Origin: Chloracidobacterium validum
GTDB lineage: Bacteria > Acidobacteriota > Blastocatellia > Chloracidobacteriales > Chloracidobacteriaceae
Assembly (NCBI RefSeq): GCF_018304825.1
Contig: NZ_CP072648.1
Coordinates: 1,223,501 to 1,287,500, forward strand
DNA length: 64,000 nucleotides
Reading direction: 5' to 3'
A model generated the notes under the pieces. That model did not search any database, was not told the origin of the DNA, and was given only the letters and a program-made list of their open reading frames with translations. Shown piece by piece: positions 26,343 through 36,074 of this stretch (position 1 is the stretch's first letter; each line of letters starts with the position of its first letter). Both the position numbers and the translations under genes were made by a program.

Positions 26343-29033
26343 ATGCTCCTGCGTCTAGCCTGTCCCATTCGGATAACCCTGTGGGTTTTTCTGTGGAGCG
26401 TGACAACCCTGTTGGTTCGCGCTGAACTTCCGCCCCTCCTTGACCGACAGCTTATCTTTGGCAACCCGGAGATTGCCAGCGCGCAGTTGTCACCCGATGG
26501 CAAGTATGTGGCTTTTCTGAAACCCTATAAAGACACGCTCAACATTTGGGTCAAGTCAACCAACGAGCCGTTTACGCGGGCGCGTCTGCTGACCGATACC
26601 ACGGCCCGCCCCATCCGCAACTTCTTCTGGACCCGCGATGGTCGGTTTATTCTCTATGTGCAGGATCGGGGCGGTGATGAAAACTTCAATCTCTACGCGG
26701 TGGATCCCACCGCGGAGCCGGCTGATGGGCGGGACGCGCCGTTGTCGCGTGATTTGACCGGCATCAAGGGGGCGCGCGTTCAGATCTATGCCGTGCCAAA
26801 AGGTAGCCCGGATGTGGTGTGCATTGGTCTCAACGACCGCGACCCGGCCTGGCACGACGTTTATCAGCTCAGGCTGTCAACCGGGGAGCGCACGCGACTG
26901 CGCGAAAACAAGGAGCAAATTTCAGGCTGGTTTTTCGATGAAGCCGGACAGTTACGGTTGGCCGTGCGGGTAGCGCCCAACGGCGACACGGAAATCTTGC
27001 GCGTGGATGCCGACCGCTTGGTGAAAGTCTATGCCTGTAGTGTTTTTGAGTCGGCCGGTCCCATCCGCATGCACCCGGACGGCCAACGGGTGTATATGGT
27101 CACGAACCGGGGTCAAGACGTCGATCTCACGCGACTTGTCTTGTTTGACCCCAAGACGGGCAAGGAAGAACTGGTCGAAAGCGACCCACTTGAGCGGGTG
27201 GATTTTGGCAGCGCGTCATTTTCCGATGTCACCAATGATGTCATTGCGACCGTTTACATAGATGAGCGGATTCGCACGTACTGGCGTGACAAAGGGTATG
27301 AGCGTGACCACCGGTGGCTCCAGAAACGCCTGCCCGGGAAGGACATCGCGTTTACTTCTGGAACCCGCGACGAGCAAATCTGGCTGGTGACGGCCACGAG
27401 TGACACCGAACCGGGCGAAACGTATTTGTTCGACCGCCGCGCCAAGCGGCTCACGCTTCAGTATCGGCTCTATGAAAAGCTCGACCGGCGGCATCTGGCG
27501 CCGATGAAGGCGATTCGCTATCCGTCGTCGGATGGGTTGGGGATTCCGGCGTACCTGACCTTGCCCAAGGGGATAACGGCGAAGAACCTGCCGCTGATGG
27601 TCGTGCCACATGGTGGGCCCTGGGCGCGTGACGTATGGGGCTACAACCGGCAGGCGCAGTTTCTGGCAAACCGTGGGTACGCCGTACTTCAGCCAAACTT
27701 CCGGGCTTCGACCGGCTATGGTAAGAGGTTTCTCAACGCCGGCAACGGGCAATGGGGCGACCTGATGCAAGATGACCTGACCTGGGGCGTCAACTATCTC
27801 GTGGCCGAGGGCATTGCCGACCCGCGACGGGTGGGCATCATGGGGGGCAGTTATGGGGGATACGCTACGTTGGCTGGGGTAGCGTTCACGCCCAAGCTCT
27901 ATGCGGCCGGTGTGGCAATTGTCGCGCCGTCAAACTTGATCACATTGCTGAATACCATCCCGCCATACTGGGAAGCGGCGCGCCGCCTTTTTCATACGCG
28001 AATGGGCGACCCCGGCAAGCCTGAAGATCGCGCGCGCATGGAGCGTCAATCGCCGCTCAATGCGGCTGACCGCATCGAGACGCCGTTGATGATTGTTCAG
28101 GGGGCAAACGATCCACGGGTGAAGAAATCCGAAGCCGACCAGATTGTGGTTGCGCTGCGCGACCGGGGCTTTCCGGTCGAGTACCTTTGCGCCCCGGACG
28201 AAGGGCATGGATTTGCGCGTCCGGTCAACAACCTGGCCCTGTATGCGGCGTCGGAGCGCTTTCTGGCGGACCACCTCAAAGGGCGTTTCCAGGCGGACAT
28301 GCCCGCCGATGTGGCGGCGCGGTTGAAGGAAATCACGGTGGATGTCAGCACGGTGACTGCTCCTGAGCGAGGCCGTCCGGCCACGGTTGGCGTGGTCAAG
28401 CCGGAAAGCGACTTACGAGCCGGCCGGCTGCGGTATCGCGGAACCATTGATGTGCCGGGCCAGACCATTCAAGCCACGGTTGAAACGACCGTGACCGAAG
28501 CCGGTGATGCCTGGGAAGTCCGCGAGGAAATCAGCCTTCCGATGGGAAGTGTCATTGAGACCACCAAGCTCGAAAAAGCGTCTTTGGTTGTCCGTTCGCG
28601 TCGCGTCGCGCAAGGTCCGCTGACGGTGGATGTTGCCTTCCGGGATGGGCGAGTCGAGGGCGCGGTAACACTGAATGGGACGCCACGTCCCATGGCGGCC
28701 GACCTCGGCGGCGAACTCCTGGCCGATGGCGCGGGACGTTACTTGGTCATCGGTCGGCTGCCGCTGGCTATGGGGTACACCGCGACGTTGCGCAATTTCA
28801 ACGTTCAGAATGGACGCCCATCGTTGGTGCAGCTCAACGTGGCCGCCATCGAGAACGTTAGCCTGGCCTCTGGACATTTCACAGCCTATCGGGTTGAGCT
28901 GACGGATGAAGGCGGCGCGCGAACCACTGTTTGGGTGGATCAGGCTACCCGCTTGCCGATCAAGGCCGTGGTCAAGACGGCCACATTGGGCGGCGCGGCG
29001 ATTTCGCTGGAACTTGTCGAGTCGGATGGTTAG
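26343..29033 (+). CDS. Secreted S9-family peptidase with C-terminal beta extension
   Basis: An 896-residue serine peptidase of the prolyl oligopeptidase/acylaminoacyl-peptidase clan. There is an N-terminal signal segment (about 1-27), then a beta-propeller (about 35-370). The alpha/beta hydrolase domain holds the triad Ser503 (GGSYGGYA), Asp590 (QGANDPR) and His622 (DEGHGF), and ends near 650. The last 245 residues are an extra beta-rich domain resembling DUF3108-type modules, with VELTDEGGARTTVWVD. That extension is absent from standard S9C enzymes. Probably digests imported or periplasmic peptides. It ends tail to tail with the histidine kinase gene, overlapping by 3 bp. Confidence 0.9.
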   Translation: MLLRLACPIRITLWVFLWSVTTLLVRAELPPLLDRQLIFGNPEIASAQLSPDGKYVAFLKPYKDTLNIWVKSTNEPFTRARLLTDTTARPIRNFFWTRDGRFILYVQDRGGDENFNLYAVDPTAEPADGRDAPLSRDLTGIKGARVQIYAVPKGSPDVVCIGLNDRDPAWHDVYQLRLSTGERTRLRENKEQISGWFFDEAGQLRLAVRVAPNGDTEILRVDADRLVKVYACSVFESAGPIRMHPDGQRVYMVTNRGQDVDLTRLVLFDPKTGKEELVESDPLERVDFGSASFSDVTNDVIATVYIDERIRTYWRDKGYERDHRWLQKRLPGKDIAFTSGTRDEQIWLVTATSDTEPGETYLFDRRAKRLTLQYRLYEKLDRRHLAPMKAIRYPSSDGLGIPAYLTLPKGITAKNLPLMVVPHGGPWARDVWGYNRQAQFLANRGYAVLQPNFRASTGYGKRFLNAGNGQWGDLMQDDLTWGVNYLVAEGIADPRRVGIMGGSYGGYATLAGVAFTPKLYAAGVAIVAPSNLITLLNTIPPYWEAARRLFHTRMGDPGKPEDRARMERQSPLNAADRIETPLMIVQGANDPRVKKSEADQIVVALRDRGFPVEYLCAPDEGHGFARPVNNLALYAASERFLADHLKGRFQADMPADVAARLKEITVDVSTVTAPERGRPATVGVVKPESDLRAGRLRYRGTIDVPGQTIQATVETTVTEAGDAWEVREEISLPMGSVIETTKLEKASLVVRSRRVAQGPLTVDVAFRDGRVEGAVTLNGTPRPMAADLGGELLADGAGRYLVIGRLPLAMGYTATLRNFNVQNGRPSLVQLNVAAIENVSLASGHFTAYRVELTDEGGARTTVWVDQATRLPIKAVVKTATLGGAAISLELVESDG

Positions 29034-31327
29034 CTTCCATCTTTGGCCCGACTTGAAAGCACGGTCTCGCCGCTGTCGCCGGCCGTTTTGGGCGCGGGTT
29101 GGTCAAGCGTTGTTTGCCCGACCTTGCTTGCCCAGCAGGGAAGGGTAACGGTAAAGGTGCTGCCCACGCCGACCTGGCTTTTGACCGAAATGTTGCCGTC
29201 ATGCGCGGCAACGATCCGCTTGGCAATCGCCAAGCCCAATCCGAAGCCGACTTTTTGTTTCCCTTGTCCGCCTTGCCGGTAGGGGTCAAACAAGAAGGGT
29301 AGTTCGGCCGGCGGCATGCCCTTGCCGGTGTCGGTAACGGACACTTCAACAAAGGACAGCCCGGCTTCAACGCCTTGTCCGATGATCTCACGGGCTGAAA
29401 CCGTGACCTTCCCCTCAGGTGGCGTGAACTTTGCCGCATTGGTGAGCAGGTTCATGAACACGCGCTCTAGTTTCCGCTGGTCACCAGCGACGGCCGGCAG
29501 TGTAGTTGGCAGCTCCAAGACAAAGCTGAGTTGATGCGATGTGCCCATCCGCGTGCTTTCGACACACTGTCGTAGCAGTGGAACGATATCGAGTAGCTTG
29601 AGGTCGAGCGTCAGCGACTGTGATTCGGTGCGGGCAAGTTCGAGGAGGTCGCTGATGAGGTCGAGTGTCCGACGGATGTTGTCCTTCGAGGCACGGATGA
29701 GTTCTGGCAAGTCGGGGTCGGTCTCTGGCAAAACGTTTTCGATTAATTCCAGGGTGCCATTGACAGCCGCCAGCGGCGAACGTAGGTCGTGAACCAGCAT
29801 AGCCGTGAAGTCTGCCTTGAGCCGGTCCAACTCCAGCAACCGTGTGTTGGCAATTTCAAGTTCGGCGCGGCGTTCCTCAGCCTCCTGCCGCGCGGCTTCA
29901 CGCGCTTGCAAGGCATCCTGTAGTTCCTGATTGGCCCGTTTGAGCTGTTCGTTGAAGGCGGCTGAGATTGCCACTTCGTTTGCTCGCAGATCGGCTTCGG
30001 CGCGTGCGGCCTCTTTTTCCTCTTTGATGATCACCATGCGTGCCGTTATGCCAAAGGATAGCATCAACGCTTGCACGGCTGTTCCGGCGTGGAGGATGCC
30101 CTGCCAGTCCACTGACTGTGGCACAAAGCCCAGTGTGCGCAATGTGTTGAGCAGGACAGCGAGCACGACGAGCGTCCAGGCCAGCAAGAAATAGACCGCC
30201 GGGCGATACCCTTGCCGAAGTGGAATCACGGCCGCCAAGAGAGCTGGGATACTGCTAACTGCCATCAGGATGGTCGAAATTTGGGCGATGCTCTGTGCCG
30301 GCCAGATCCCACCGAGAAGTGCTAAGCCGAAAAAGGCAATGGCAAGACTGCCTAGCAAGCGATGGGTAAGTGGGTGGTAAGTTGCAAGGTTCAAGTACCT
30401 TTGCGCCAGCAGCGCCGCTATGCCGGAGGCAGCGTTGCCCAGGGCGATCCGCACGCGCAATCCCTCCGCGATGATCCCGCCAAAGAGCCATTCCTGAACC
30501 TGTGGCAGTAGTCCATCCGCACTCGACTGAAAAAAGCCGATGGCCAAAATGTAAGCCGCAAAGTAAAAACTGGCTTCATCGCGCAGTCCCACAAATAGCG
30601 TGACGTTGTAGAGCAGGAGCAAGAGCAAGAGACCGTAGTAAACACCCAGTAAAAAACTATGGATACGATCCTTCCGGGCATGCTCAAAGGACGGCCACAA
30701 CTTTGCCGAAAAGGTAAATGAGCCTTGGGTTTCGACCCGCAGATAAACCGTACATTCAGCCTGCGCTGGCAACTTAACGGGGAAAATTGGCAGCCGGTGG
30801 GGAATCGCGCGAAGGCTAATGGGAAGCGCATCACCGGCCACCAGCGGCGCCAGCGCGGTCACGGGCGCATTGCCCTGAAGTAAATAACAATCCACGCGCC
30901 CCAGGTAAGGTTGTTCGACTTCAATCAGTTGCTCAACTTCGTGGGCCGTATCGTTCTTCAAGCGCACGCGAAACCAGTAGGCGGAGGTTGTGTAGCCAAG
31001 ATTGAGTACCCGTCGGTTGACCGGTTGAAATGCCAGGCTGGCAGTGGCAACTTGCTCGATGGTCAACTGGCGGGCTGGGTCCTCCAGCATGTCTAAACGC
31101 GCCGTTAGCGGCTCGGCTGCCAACGGGCTGACAAGCAGGACTGGCGGTGCGGTCGTGTCGGTTTGAAGGGAAGTGGTGATTGGAAGGGAAGCCGTTAGGT
31201 GATTAACGGATGCGGAAGTCCGCGCTGTGGACAGCCCGGCCGCCGCAAGCACACTGGAGAGAATGGCCGTTGTTGAAACAAGGTAAGCCAGACGGCGAAG
31301 AAACTGGCAGACCCTTTTGCAGAACAT
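29030..31327 (-). CDS. 7TMR-DISM sensor histidine kinase
   Basis: A 765-residue membrane sensor. An N-terminal signal or helix is followed by an extracytoplasmic 7TMR-DISMED2-like beta domain (about 75-215) and seven membrane helices (about 222-435). A coiled coil (about 436-505) leads to the HisKA domain with phospho-acceptor His513 (MLVHDLRSPLAAV). The ATPase domain follows, with the N-box (NLLTNAAKF), DTGKGMPP and GFGLGLAIAKRI. It would autophosphorylate in response to a periplasmic ligand, often a sugar or cell-wall compound in this family, and pass phosphate to a response regulator. None is adjacent. No clear ribosome-binding site precedes ATG 31327, so the start is uncertain. Confidence 0.92.
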   Translation of the reverse strand: MFCKRVCQFLRRLAYLVSTTAILSSVLAAAGLSTARTSASVNHLTASLPITTSLQTDTTAPPVLLVSPLAAEPLTARLDMLEDPARQLTIEQVATASLAFQPVNRRVLNLGYTTSAYWFRVRLKNDTAHEVEQLIEVEQPYLGRVDCYLLQGNAPVTALAPLVAGDALPISLRAIPHRLPIFPVKLPAQAECTVYLRVETQGSFTFSAKLWPSFEHARKDRIHSFLLGVYYGLLLLLLLYNVTLFVGLRDEASFYFAAYILAIGFFQSSADGLLPQVQEWLFGGIIAEGLRVRIALGNAASGIAALLAQRYLNLATYHPLTHRLLGSLAIAFFGLALLGGIWPAQSIAQISTILMAVSSIPALLAAVIPLRQGYRPAVYFLLAWTLVVLAVLLNTLRTLGFVPQSVDWQGILHAGTAVQALMLSFGITARMVIIKEEKEAARAEADLRANEVAISAAFNEQLKRANQELQDALQAREAARQEAEERRAELEIANTRLLELDRLKADFTAMLVHDLRSPLAAVNGTLELIENVLPETDPDLPELIRASKDNIRRTLDLISDLLELARTESQSLTLDLKLLDIVPLLRQCVESTRMGTSHQLSFVLELPTTLPAVAGDQRKLERVFMNLLTNAAKFTPPEGKVTVSAREIIGQGVEAGLSFVEVSVTDTGKGMPPAELPFLFDPYRQGGQGKQKVGFGLGLAIAKRIVAAHDGNISVKSQVGVGSTFTVTLPCWASKVGQTTLDQPAPKTAGDSGETVLSSRAKDGS

Positions 31328-31602
31328 AACAAAGCGTGTTGTTGTACATTTGTTGATTAAGTAGAGTCAGCATAAACCATTGATCCTCGGCTTTCTAGAC
31401 CAGCTCAGGTTGAGGGTGCGCCTAAAGTGTCGCGGCTGACCAGTTTTCGTGCGGTTGGGAAGGCAAGGTAGGGCACGTCCCAATCCTTATCGCGGTCGGA
31501 AGTCGGGTATTGAGGGGCAGTTTTTAGCCATTCAGTCCCCTTTGCCCGCTGCGCTACGGCTCGGCACCGGCAAGGAGGGCTTCGTAACCGAGAAGCACTT
31601 GC

Positions 31603-31621
31603 CCTGACCAGTCGCTGGTCA
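31603..31621 (-). terminator. Hairpin just after the patatin stop codon
   Basis: CTGACCAG pairs perfectly with CTGGTCAG around a 3-nt loop, immediately downstream of the patatin stop. There is no T-run, so it is at best a weak or Rho-dependent terminator. The spacer 31328-31622 also carries a frame reading on past the stop (see findings) but no recognisable gene. Confidence 0.35.
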
Positions 31622-31622
31622 G

Positions 31623-32489
31623 TTACAGCTCGTCTAGAAGGGCATCGAGGGCCGGCCGGTGCGCTACCGCTTCCCTTGCCCCTTGGGCAATGGTTGCCTC
31701 GACTAAATCCGGCCGCGTGTAATCCCACCGTGAAACCGGCGGCGGGGTCAGGGGAGCGACATAAAGACGCTGCCGCTGCCGCCCGGTAATCTCTGCCGGG
31801 TATGTCCGGGACATCAACACCACCTGCCGTTGCACGTCGGAAATATCATCGAGCAGAAACGCCGGGATATTGTCCACAAGCCCACCATCGAGGAGTGTTT
31901 GTCCGTCAACCCGGCCGAGCGGCGTAAATGGTGGCGTCGCCGATGAGGCGAGGATGAGCGCCGTGAGGTCAGCCGCCGTGGCGCAGTCCCGCATGTCGAA
32001 GACGGCCGGCCGAAAGCCAAGCCGCCGACCCCACATCGGGTGCACCAATCCCCGTTTGAACTGCTTTTCGAGATTGTAGGCGGTCAGCCCTAAAACCACC
32101 GCCGCCGCCGGTGGCACGCCCGGCGGAAGCCGCGCCGTCAGGACAAGCAAGGGAAAGGGCTGGGCGCGGATTCGCTCAAAACCGCCATCCGCTAGGCAAA
32201 AGTCGAGGGTGTCCCGATAGATCGGGGCATGGGGCGCCAGTGGTCTTCCCACCAGTGGATGGAACCAGTTGATGTTGCGAGTGACGTGCGCCCGACGTCG
32301 TTTCCAAAAAGCTGCCGTCTCCGTGGCGCGTCCGCTCAGGAGCATGGCCACGACGCACGCTCCGGCACTACAGGCTGCCACCGCCCGCACCCGCGGCCAC
32401 AAGTCCGCCCAGCTTTGCATGAGGCCGAGTTGATAAAAGGCCCGGTTTCCACCGCCGGCAAACACCAGCCCTAGTCGGCGTTCGACCAT
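31623..32489 (-). CDS. Patatin-like phospholipase
   Basis: A lipid acyl hydrolase with a Ser-Asp dyad. The oxyanion loop is GLVFAGGGNRAFYQLG, the nucleophile elbow is CSAGA (a G-x-S-x-G variant with Cys at the first position), and the catalytic aspartate is in LLDGGLVDNIP. The protein is 288 residues with no signal peptide, so probably cytoplasmic. Start chosen at ATG 32489 (MVERRLGLV), 7 bp after the pgl stop; an upstream in-frame ATG overlaps pgl. The short spacing suggests co-transcription with the pentose phosphate genes, although the chemistry is unrelated. Confidence 0.86.
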   Translation of the reverse strand: MVERRLGLVFAGGGNRAFYQLGLMQSWADLWPRVRAVAACSAGACVVAMLLSGRATETAAFWKRRRAHVTRNINWFHPLVGRPLAPHAPIYRDTLDFCLADGGFERIRAQPFPLLVLTARLPPGVPPAAAVVLGLTAYNLEKQFKRGLVHPMWGRRLGFRPAVFDMRDCATAADLTALILASSATPPFTPLGRVDGQTLLDGGLVDNIPAFLLDDISDVQRQVVLMSRTYPAEITGRQRQRLYVAPLTPPPVSRWDYTRPDLVEATIAQGAREAVAHRPALDALLDEL

Positions 32490-32496
32490 TTGGCAA

Positions 32497-33222
32497 TCAA
32501 CCCTGTTTCGGTAACTCAGCGGCGGCATCGGCCGTCACAAGCCACGTCAACGTGCCATCCTTCGGACAAATCATTTGGGACGGGTAATGATGGTTTTCCC
32601 CAAACAGGACTTCACGTAGGACCAGTGCCTTGCTGGCGCCGGTGACAAAAAACTCAACGGCGCGGGCCGCGTTGATCAGCGGCGCCGTGAAGGTGATCCG
32701 CGTCGTTTGAAGTCTAGGCACGGCATTGGCCACAACCCTGGCTTGGGTTTCACCGAGGGCAACCGTGTCGGGAAAGAGTGAGGCCGTGTGACCGTCTTCC
32801 CCCAGTCCGAGGTGAACCAAGTCAAAGCGGCGGGGGCCATCGCCAAAAAAAGCCGTCAGGTCAGCATCGTAGCGCGCGGCGGCCTCGTCTGGTGGCCGCT
32901 CGCTTTCGATCCGATGAATGTTCGAGTCTGGAATACCGAGCGGTGCAAGGAGATGTTCCTGTGCCAAGCGAAAGTTGCTGTCTGGGTGATCGGGAGGCAC
33001 AGCTCGTTCGTCGCCCCAGAAAAAGTGAACGTTTGACCAGTCAACTTGTGGGGCGAATTCATCGCTCGCCAGTTTGCGAAACACAATGCGCGGAGTGCTG
33101 CCGCCGGAGAGCACAACTGCAAACCTGTCATGGGATGCAATCGCGGCGGCTGCATGCCGAACAAATGACGCGGCCGCATGACGCGCTAACTCATCGGCGG
33201 ATGGAAAGACCAGCAGGGACAT
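32497..33222 (-). CDS. pgl: 6-phosphogluconolactonase
   Basis: Hydrolyses 6-phosphogluconolactone, the product of Zwf, in the oxidative pentose phosphate pathway. A 241-residue DevB/SOL-type protein with FAVVLSGGSTPRIVFRKLA, NVHFFWGDERAVPPDHPDSNF, DLVHLGLGEDGHTASLFPD and the C-terminal TADAAAELPKQG. It lies 21 bp downstream of opcA and 7 bp upstream of the patatin on the same strand, consistent with one operon. Confidence 0.95.
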   Translation of the reverse strand: MSLLVFPSADELARHAAASFVRHAAAAIASHDRFAVVLSGGSTPRIVFRKLASDEFAPQVDWSNVHFFWGDERAVPPDHPDSNFRLAQEHLLAPLGIPDSNIHRIESERPPDEAAARYDADLTAFFGDGPRRFDLVHLGLGEDGHTASLFPDTVALGETQARVVANAVPRLQTTRITFTAPLINAARAVEFFVTGASKALVLREVLFGENHHYPSQMICPKDGTLTWLVTADAAAELPKQG

Positions 33223-33243
33223 AGGCGTAACTGGGCTGACGGC

Positions 33244-34413
33244 TCAATCAAGTTGAGCGTCAATTTCGAGTTCATTGATGATTTCAAGCGCCATGCGCAA
33301 GGCGCGCTCATAGGGCTTTGAACGGCCAAAAATTTCAACTTCCCGTGACATCAGGCGCGCATCGGTAAGCGGCGGCAGCCCGATGGTTGTGTGATAATGG
33401 GCGCCTTCAGTGATCTTGACGGCCGTTGTGTAAAGCCAATCCGTTCCGTCTGAAGGTCGGCAGGTGACGCTGAAGCTGGCCGGTTCAGCTCGGTCCGCCT
33501 CCAACACCACCTCAACGAGCTGTTTTTGCGGAAGTTGTGTCCCGGCCCTTGGTTCGATGGTGAGAACCACCCGGCGCCGCCGGGCGCGAAAGCGAAGTTC
33601 GGCCTGATGCGGGTTGATTTCGTGCGCATCCTTGAGCGTCCAGCCGAGTTGTGCCGCGAAAAAACCGGCGAGCAGGAGGGCCTGCATCGGAACGCCGGAG
33701 GCTTCATCGTCCTTGGCATAGGTGATCGTGACGCGCGTCAATTCTTGAAGGTAATGCGTCAAGTCTGGCGCGTCAAAAAGTCCGGCCGCAAGGTCGCGCC
33801 AGCGGGTCAGGCGCGTCCAGTTGAGGTCGCTGAATGCCGCCCGGTGACGCGATTCGAGAACGAACCTTGCCAACTGAGCGGCGATGGCATCCCGGTGTGT
33901 CAGGCCGCGACTATCAATGATAATGCGGTCAACTTCGTGCAGAAAATCGTGAAAATACTTCTCGCGCAGCGTTTTGAGGTCTTGCCACCAGAGGAAAACC
34001 GGGAGGTCGGGCGCAATGAGCGGAGCTACCGTTCGGGCAAGGTACTGGACGGCCGTCCCGCTGGCGGCAACCCGGATTTCCTCGCAGCACACCTGGCGCA
34101 TCCGGTCGTCAAGGTGGCAGTGCGAAGCAATCCAGGCCTGGGTTTCAGGTCTTGGTTCAGTCAAATTGCCATACATGATGATGGCGCGGCAGGGGGCTGA
34201 TTCAGTCACCTTTGCCACGACTTCGGAAACCTCACCGAAGCGCGCTTCGTCGGTGATGAAGACCAGCAAGTTGAGCAGGCAGACGCGGGTGACGGCGTCG
34301 CCGGTGTCTCCGTCCTTGGCGGCGGCGGCGGCCTTCCACAGCTCGGTCAATTCGCGCTCGATGGCGGTGACATCCACTTGGCGGCGACGTTCGATGTCTT
34401 CGACGATGCTCAT
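33244..34413 (-). CDS. opcA: Glucose-6-phosphate dehydrogenase assembly protein OpcA
   Basis: Accessory protein that promotes oligomerisation and redox control of Zwf, known from cyanobacteria and actinobacteria. The 389-residue protein has CLLNLLVFITDEAR near the N-terminus and the conserved PDLPVFLWWQDLKTL segment in the middle, with GLTHRDAIAAQ and LNWTRLTRWRDL. The C-terminus ends FGRSKPYERALRMALEIINE. Start at ATG 34413 with GGAG upstream; a longer frame runs back into zwf. It lies 16 bp downstream of zwf, the usual order. In cyanobacteria redox sensing involves cysteines; here the visible ones include a CC pair near residue 110. Confidence 0.93.
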   Translation of the reverse strand: MSIVEDIERRRQVDVTAIERELTELWKAAAAAKDGDTGDAVTRVCLLNLLVFITDEARFGEVSEVVAKVTESAPCRAIIMYGNLTEPRPETQAWIASHCHLDDRMRQVCCEEIRVAASGTAVQYLARTVAPLIAPDLPVFLWWQDLKTLREKYFHDFLHEVDRIIIDSRGLTHRDAIAAQLARFVLESRHRAAFSDLNWTRLTRWRDLAAGLFDAPDLTHYLQELTRVTITYAKDDEASGVPMQALLLAGFFAAQLGWTLKDAHEINPHQAELRFRARRRRVVLTIEPRAGTQLPQKQLVEVVLEADRAEPASFSVTCRPSDGTDWLYTTAVKITEGAHYHTTIGLPPLTDARLMSREVEIFGRSKPYERALRMALEIINELEIDAQLD

Positions 34414-34429
34414 GGTCTTTTTCTCCTGG

Positions 34430-35962
34430 TTAGAGCCGCCGCCAGGCGCGGCCGTCGCCCATGAGTTGGTTTGCGGCTTCTGGCCCCCACGTCCCAGCTT
34501 CGTAGAAGTGCAGGTTTTGTTCACCACTGGCTGCCCAGTGTTCGAGAATGGGCATCATCAGCGCCCAGCCAGTTTCGACCATGTCGCGCCGGGTAAAGAG
34601 CGTGGCATCTCCAAACATGCAATCGAGCAAGAGGCGCTCATACGCTTCGGACGACCGGACGCCAAATGATGTGCCATAGCGAAAGTCCATGTTGACCGAG
34701 CGCAGGTGAATGGCATGCCCAGGAAGCTTGGCGGCCAGCCGCAGGGTCAGCCCTTCGTCTGGTTGAATCTTCATCACAAGCAGGTTCGGCTCGTGTAGGT
34801 CGGCTTCCGTGGTTGTGAACAGGCGCATGGGTGGTTGGCGAAACTGGACGGCAATTTCAGCCGCGCGCTTGGTCATACGCTTACCGGAGCGTAGGTAGAA
34901 GGGAACACCTGCCCAGCGCCAGTTGTCGATTTCAAACTTGATTGCGGCATAGGTTTCGGTCGTTGAAGTGGGGCGCACCCCTTCTTCCTCGCGGTAGCCG
35001 GGAACGGCCTTGCCGCCAACCCAGCCAGCCGTGTATTGCCCGCGCACGGCATGGGCATCCACGGCATCGGGCGCGATGGGACGAATGGCTCTGGCGACCT
35101 TGATGGCTTCGTCGCGGATGGCATTGGCGTCGAGTGACGTAGGCGGCTCCATGCCAACCAGCGCCAGAAGTTGGAGCAGGTGGTTTTGAAGCATGTCGCG
35201 CACCGCTCCCGACCCTTCGTAATAACCGCCGCGTCCCTCGACGCCGACGGCCTCGGCGGCCGTAATCTGCACGTGGTCAATGTAGCGCCGATTCCAGACT
35301 GGCTCGAAAATGCCATTGGCAAAGCGCATGGCCACGATGTTCTGGACGGTTTCCTTCGCCCGGTAGTGATCAATGCGATAGACCTGATCTTCATCAAAGA
35401 TGCGGCTCACATGCGCGTTGAGTTCCTGGGCTGTTTTGAGGTCATATCCAAGTGGCTTCTCGATAATGATGCGCGTCCAGCCACCCGGCGGACTTTGGGC
35501 AAGCCCCGATGCCCCAAGCGTATCCATGATCGGCCCGATGAGGCTGGGCGGGGTTGAAAGGTAAAATATCCGGTTGCCACTCGTGCCACGCTCGGTGTCA
35601 ATCGCGGCCAGGCGGGCTTTGAGCTGTTCATATGCCGCAACGTCGTCGTAGCCGCCCTGGCAGTAAAACATGCCCGCCGCGAAGCTTTCCCATTCGGCCG
35701 CCGTCGGCGGGCCGGAACTTGAAAACGTTGACACGGCATCACGCATCAGCGCGCGGAGGTCGTCGTCGCTCATGGCGCTGCGAGAGTAGCCCACGATGGA
35801 AAATCCGCCGGGGAGTCGCCGTTCGCGGGCAAGGTTGAAGAGGGCCGGCACGAGTTTGCGCTTGGCAAGGTCACCGGAAGCGCCAAAGATGACGACGGTA
35901 CAGGGGGCCGGGGTGCGTTCGACGCGCGCTTCGTCGCGCAAAGGATTGAGGTCGTTGGCCAT
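34430..35962 (-). CDS. zwf: Glucose-6-phosphate 1-dehydrogenase
   Basis: Oxidises glucose 6-phosphate to the lactone with NAD(P)+, the entry step of the pathway. It is 510 residues. The nucleotide fold begins VVIFGASGDLAKRKLVPALF. The substrate motif RIDHYRAKETVQN contains the catalytic His-Tyr and is preceded by IIEKPLGYDL. The N-terminal start at ATG 35962 (MANDLNPLRD) is preferred; further upstream residues overlap gnd and are not family-like. It is followed at 16 bp by opcA and preceded at 112 bp by gnd. Confidence 0.96.
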   Translation of the reverse strand: MANDLNPLRDEARVERTPAPCTVVIFGASGDLAKRKLVPALFNLARERRLPGGFSIVGYSRSAMSDDDLRALMRDAVSTFSSSGPPTAAEWESFAAGMFYCQGGYDDVAAYEQLKARLAAIDTERGTSGNRIFYLSTPPSLIGPIMDTLGASGLAQSPPGGWTRIIIEKPLGYDLKTAQELNAHVSRIFDEDQVYRIDHYRAKETVQNIVAMRFANGIFEPVWNRRYIDHVQITAAEAVGVEGRGGYYEGSGAVRDMLQNHLLQLLALVGMEPPTSLDANAIRDEAIKVARAIRPIAPDAVDAHAVRGQYTAGWVGGKAVPGYREEEGVRPTSTTETYAAIKFEIDNWRWAGVPFYLRSGKRMTKRAAEIAVQFRQPPMRLFTTTEADLHEPNLLVMKIQPDEGLTLRLAAKLPGHAIHLRSVNMDFRYGTSFGVRSSEAYERLLLDCMFGDATLFTRRDMVETGWALMMPILEHWAASGEQNLHFYEAGTWGPEAANQLMGDGRAWRRL

Positions 35963-36074
35963 GGTGTGCTCGGTGCTCCCGGTCGTGGCGGCGGTGAATG
36001 CCGCCGCCACGACGATGATGCGCTTACATGCGGCGAGTGTCCGCGCCAGCTCGGGCGCGCTGGTTACGCGCTGG

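Noticed and set aside
31405-31728. 107-codon frame after the patatin gene on the minus strand
   Set aside because: Most of it overlaps the patatin gene out of frame; the tail has no recognisable motif. Treated as spacer.
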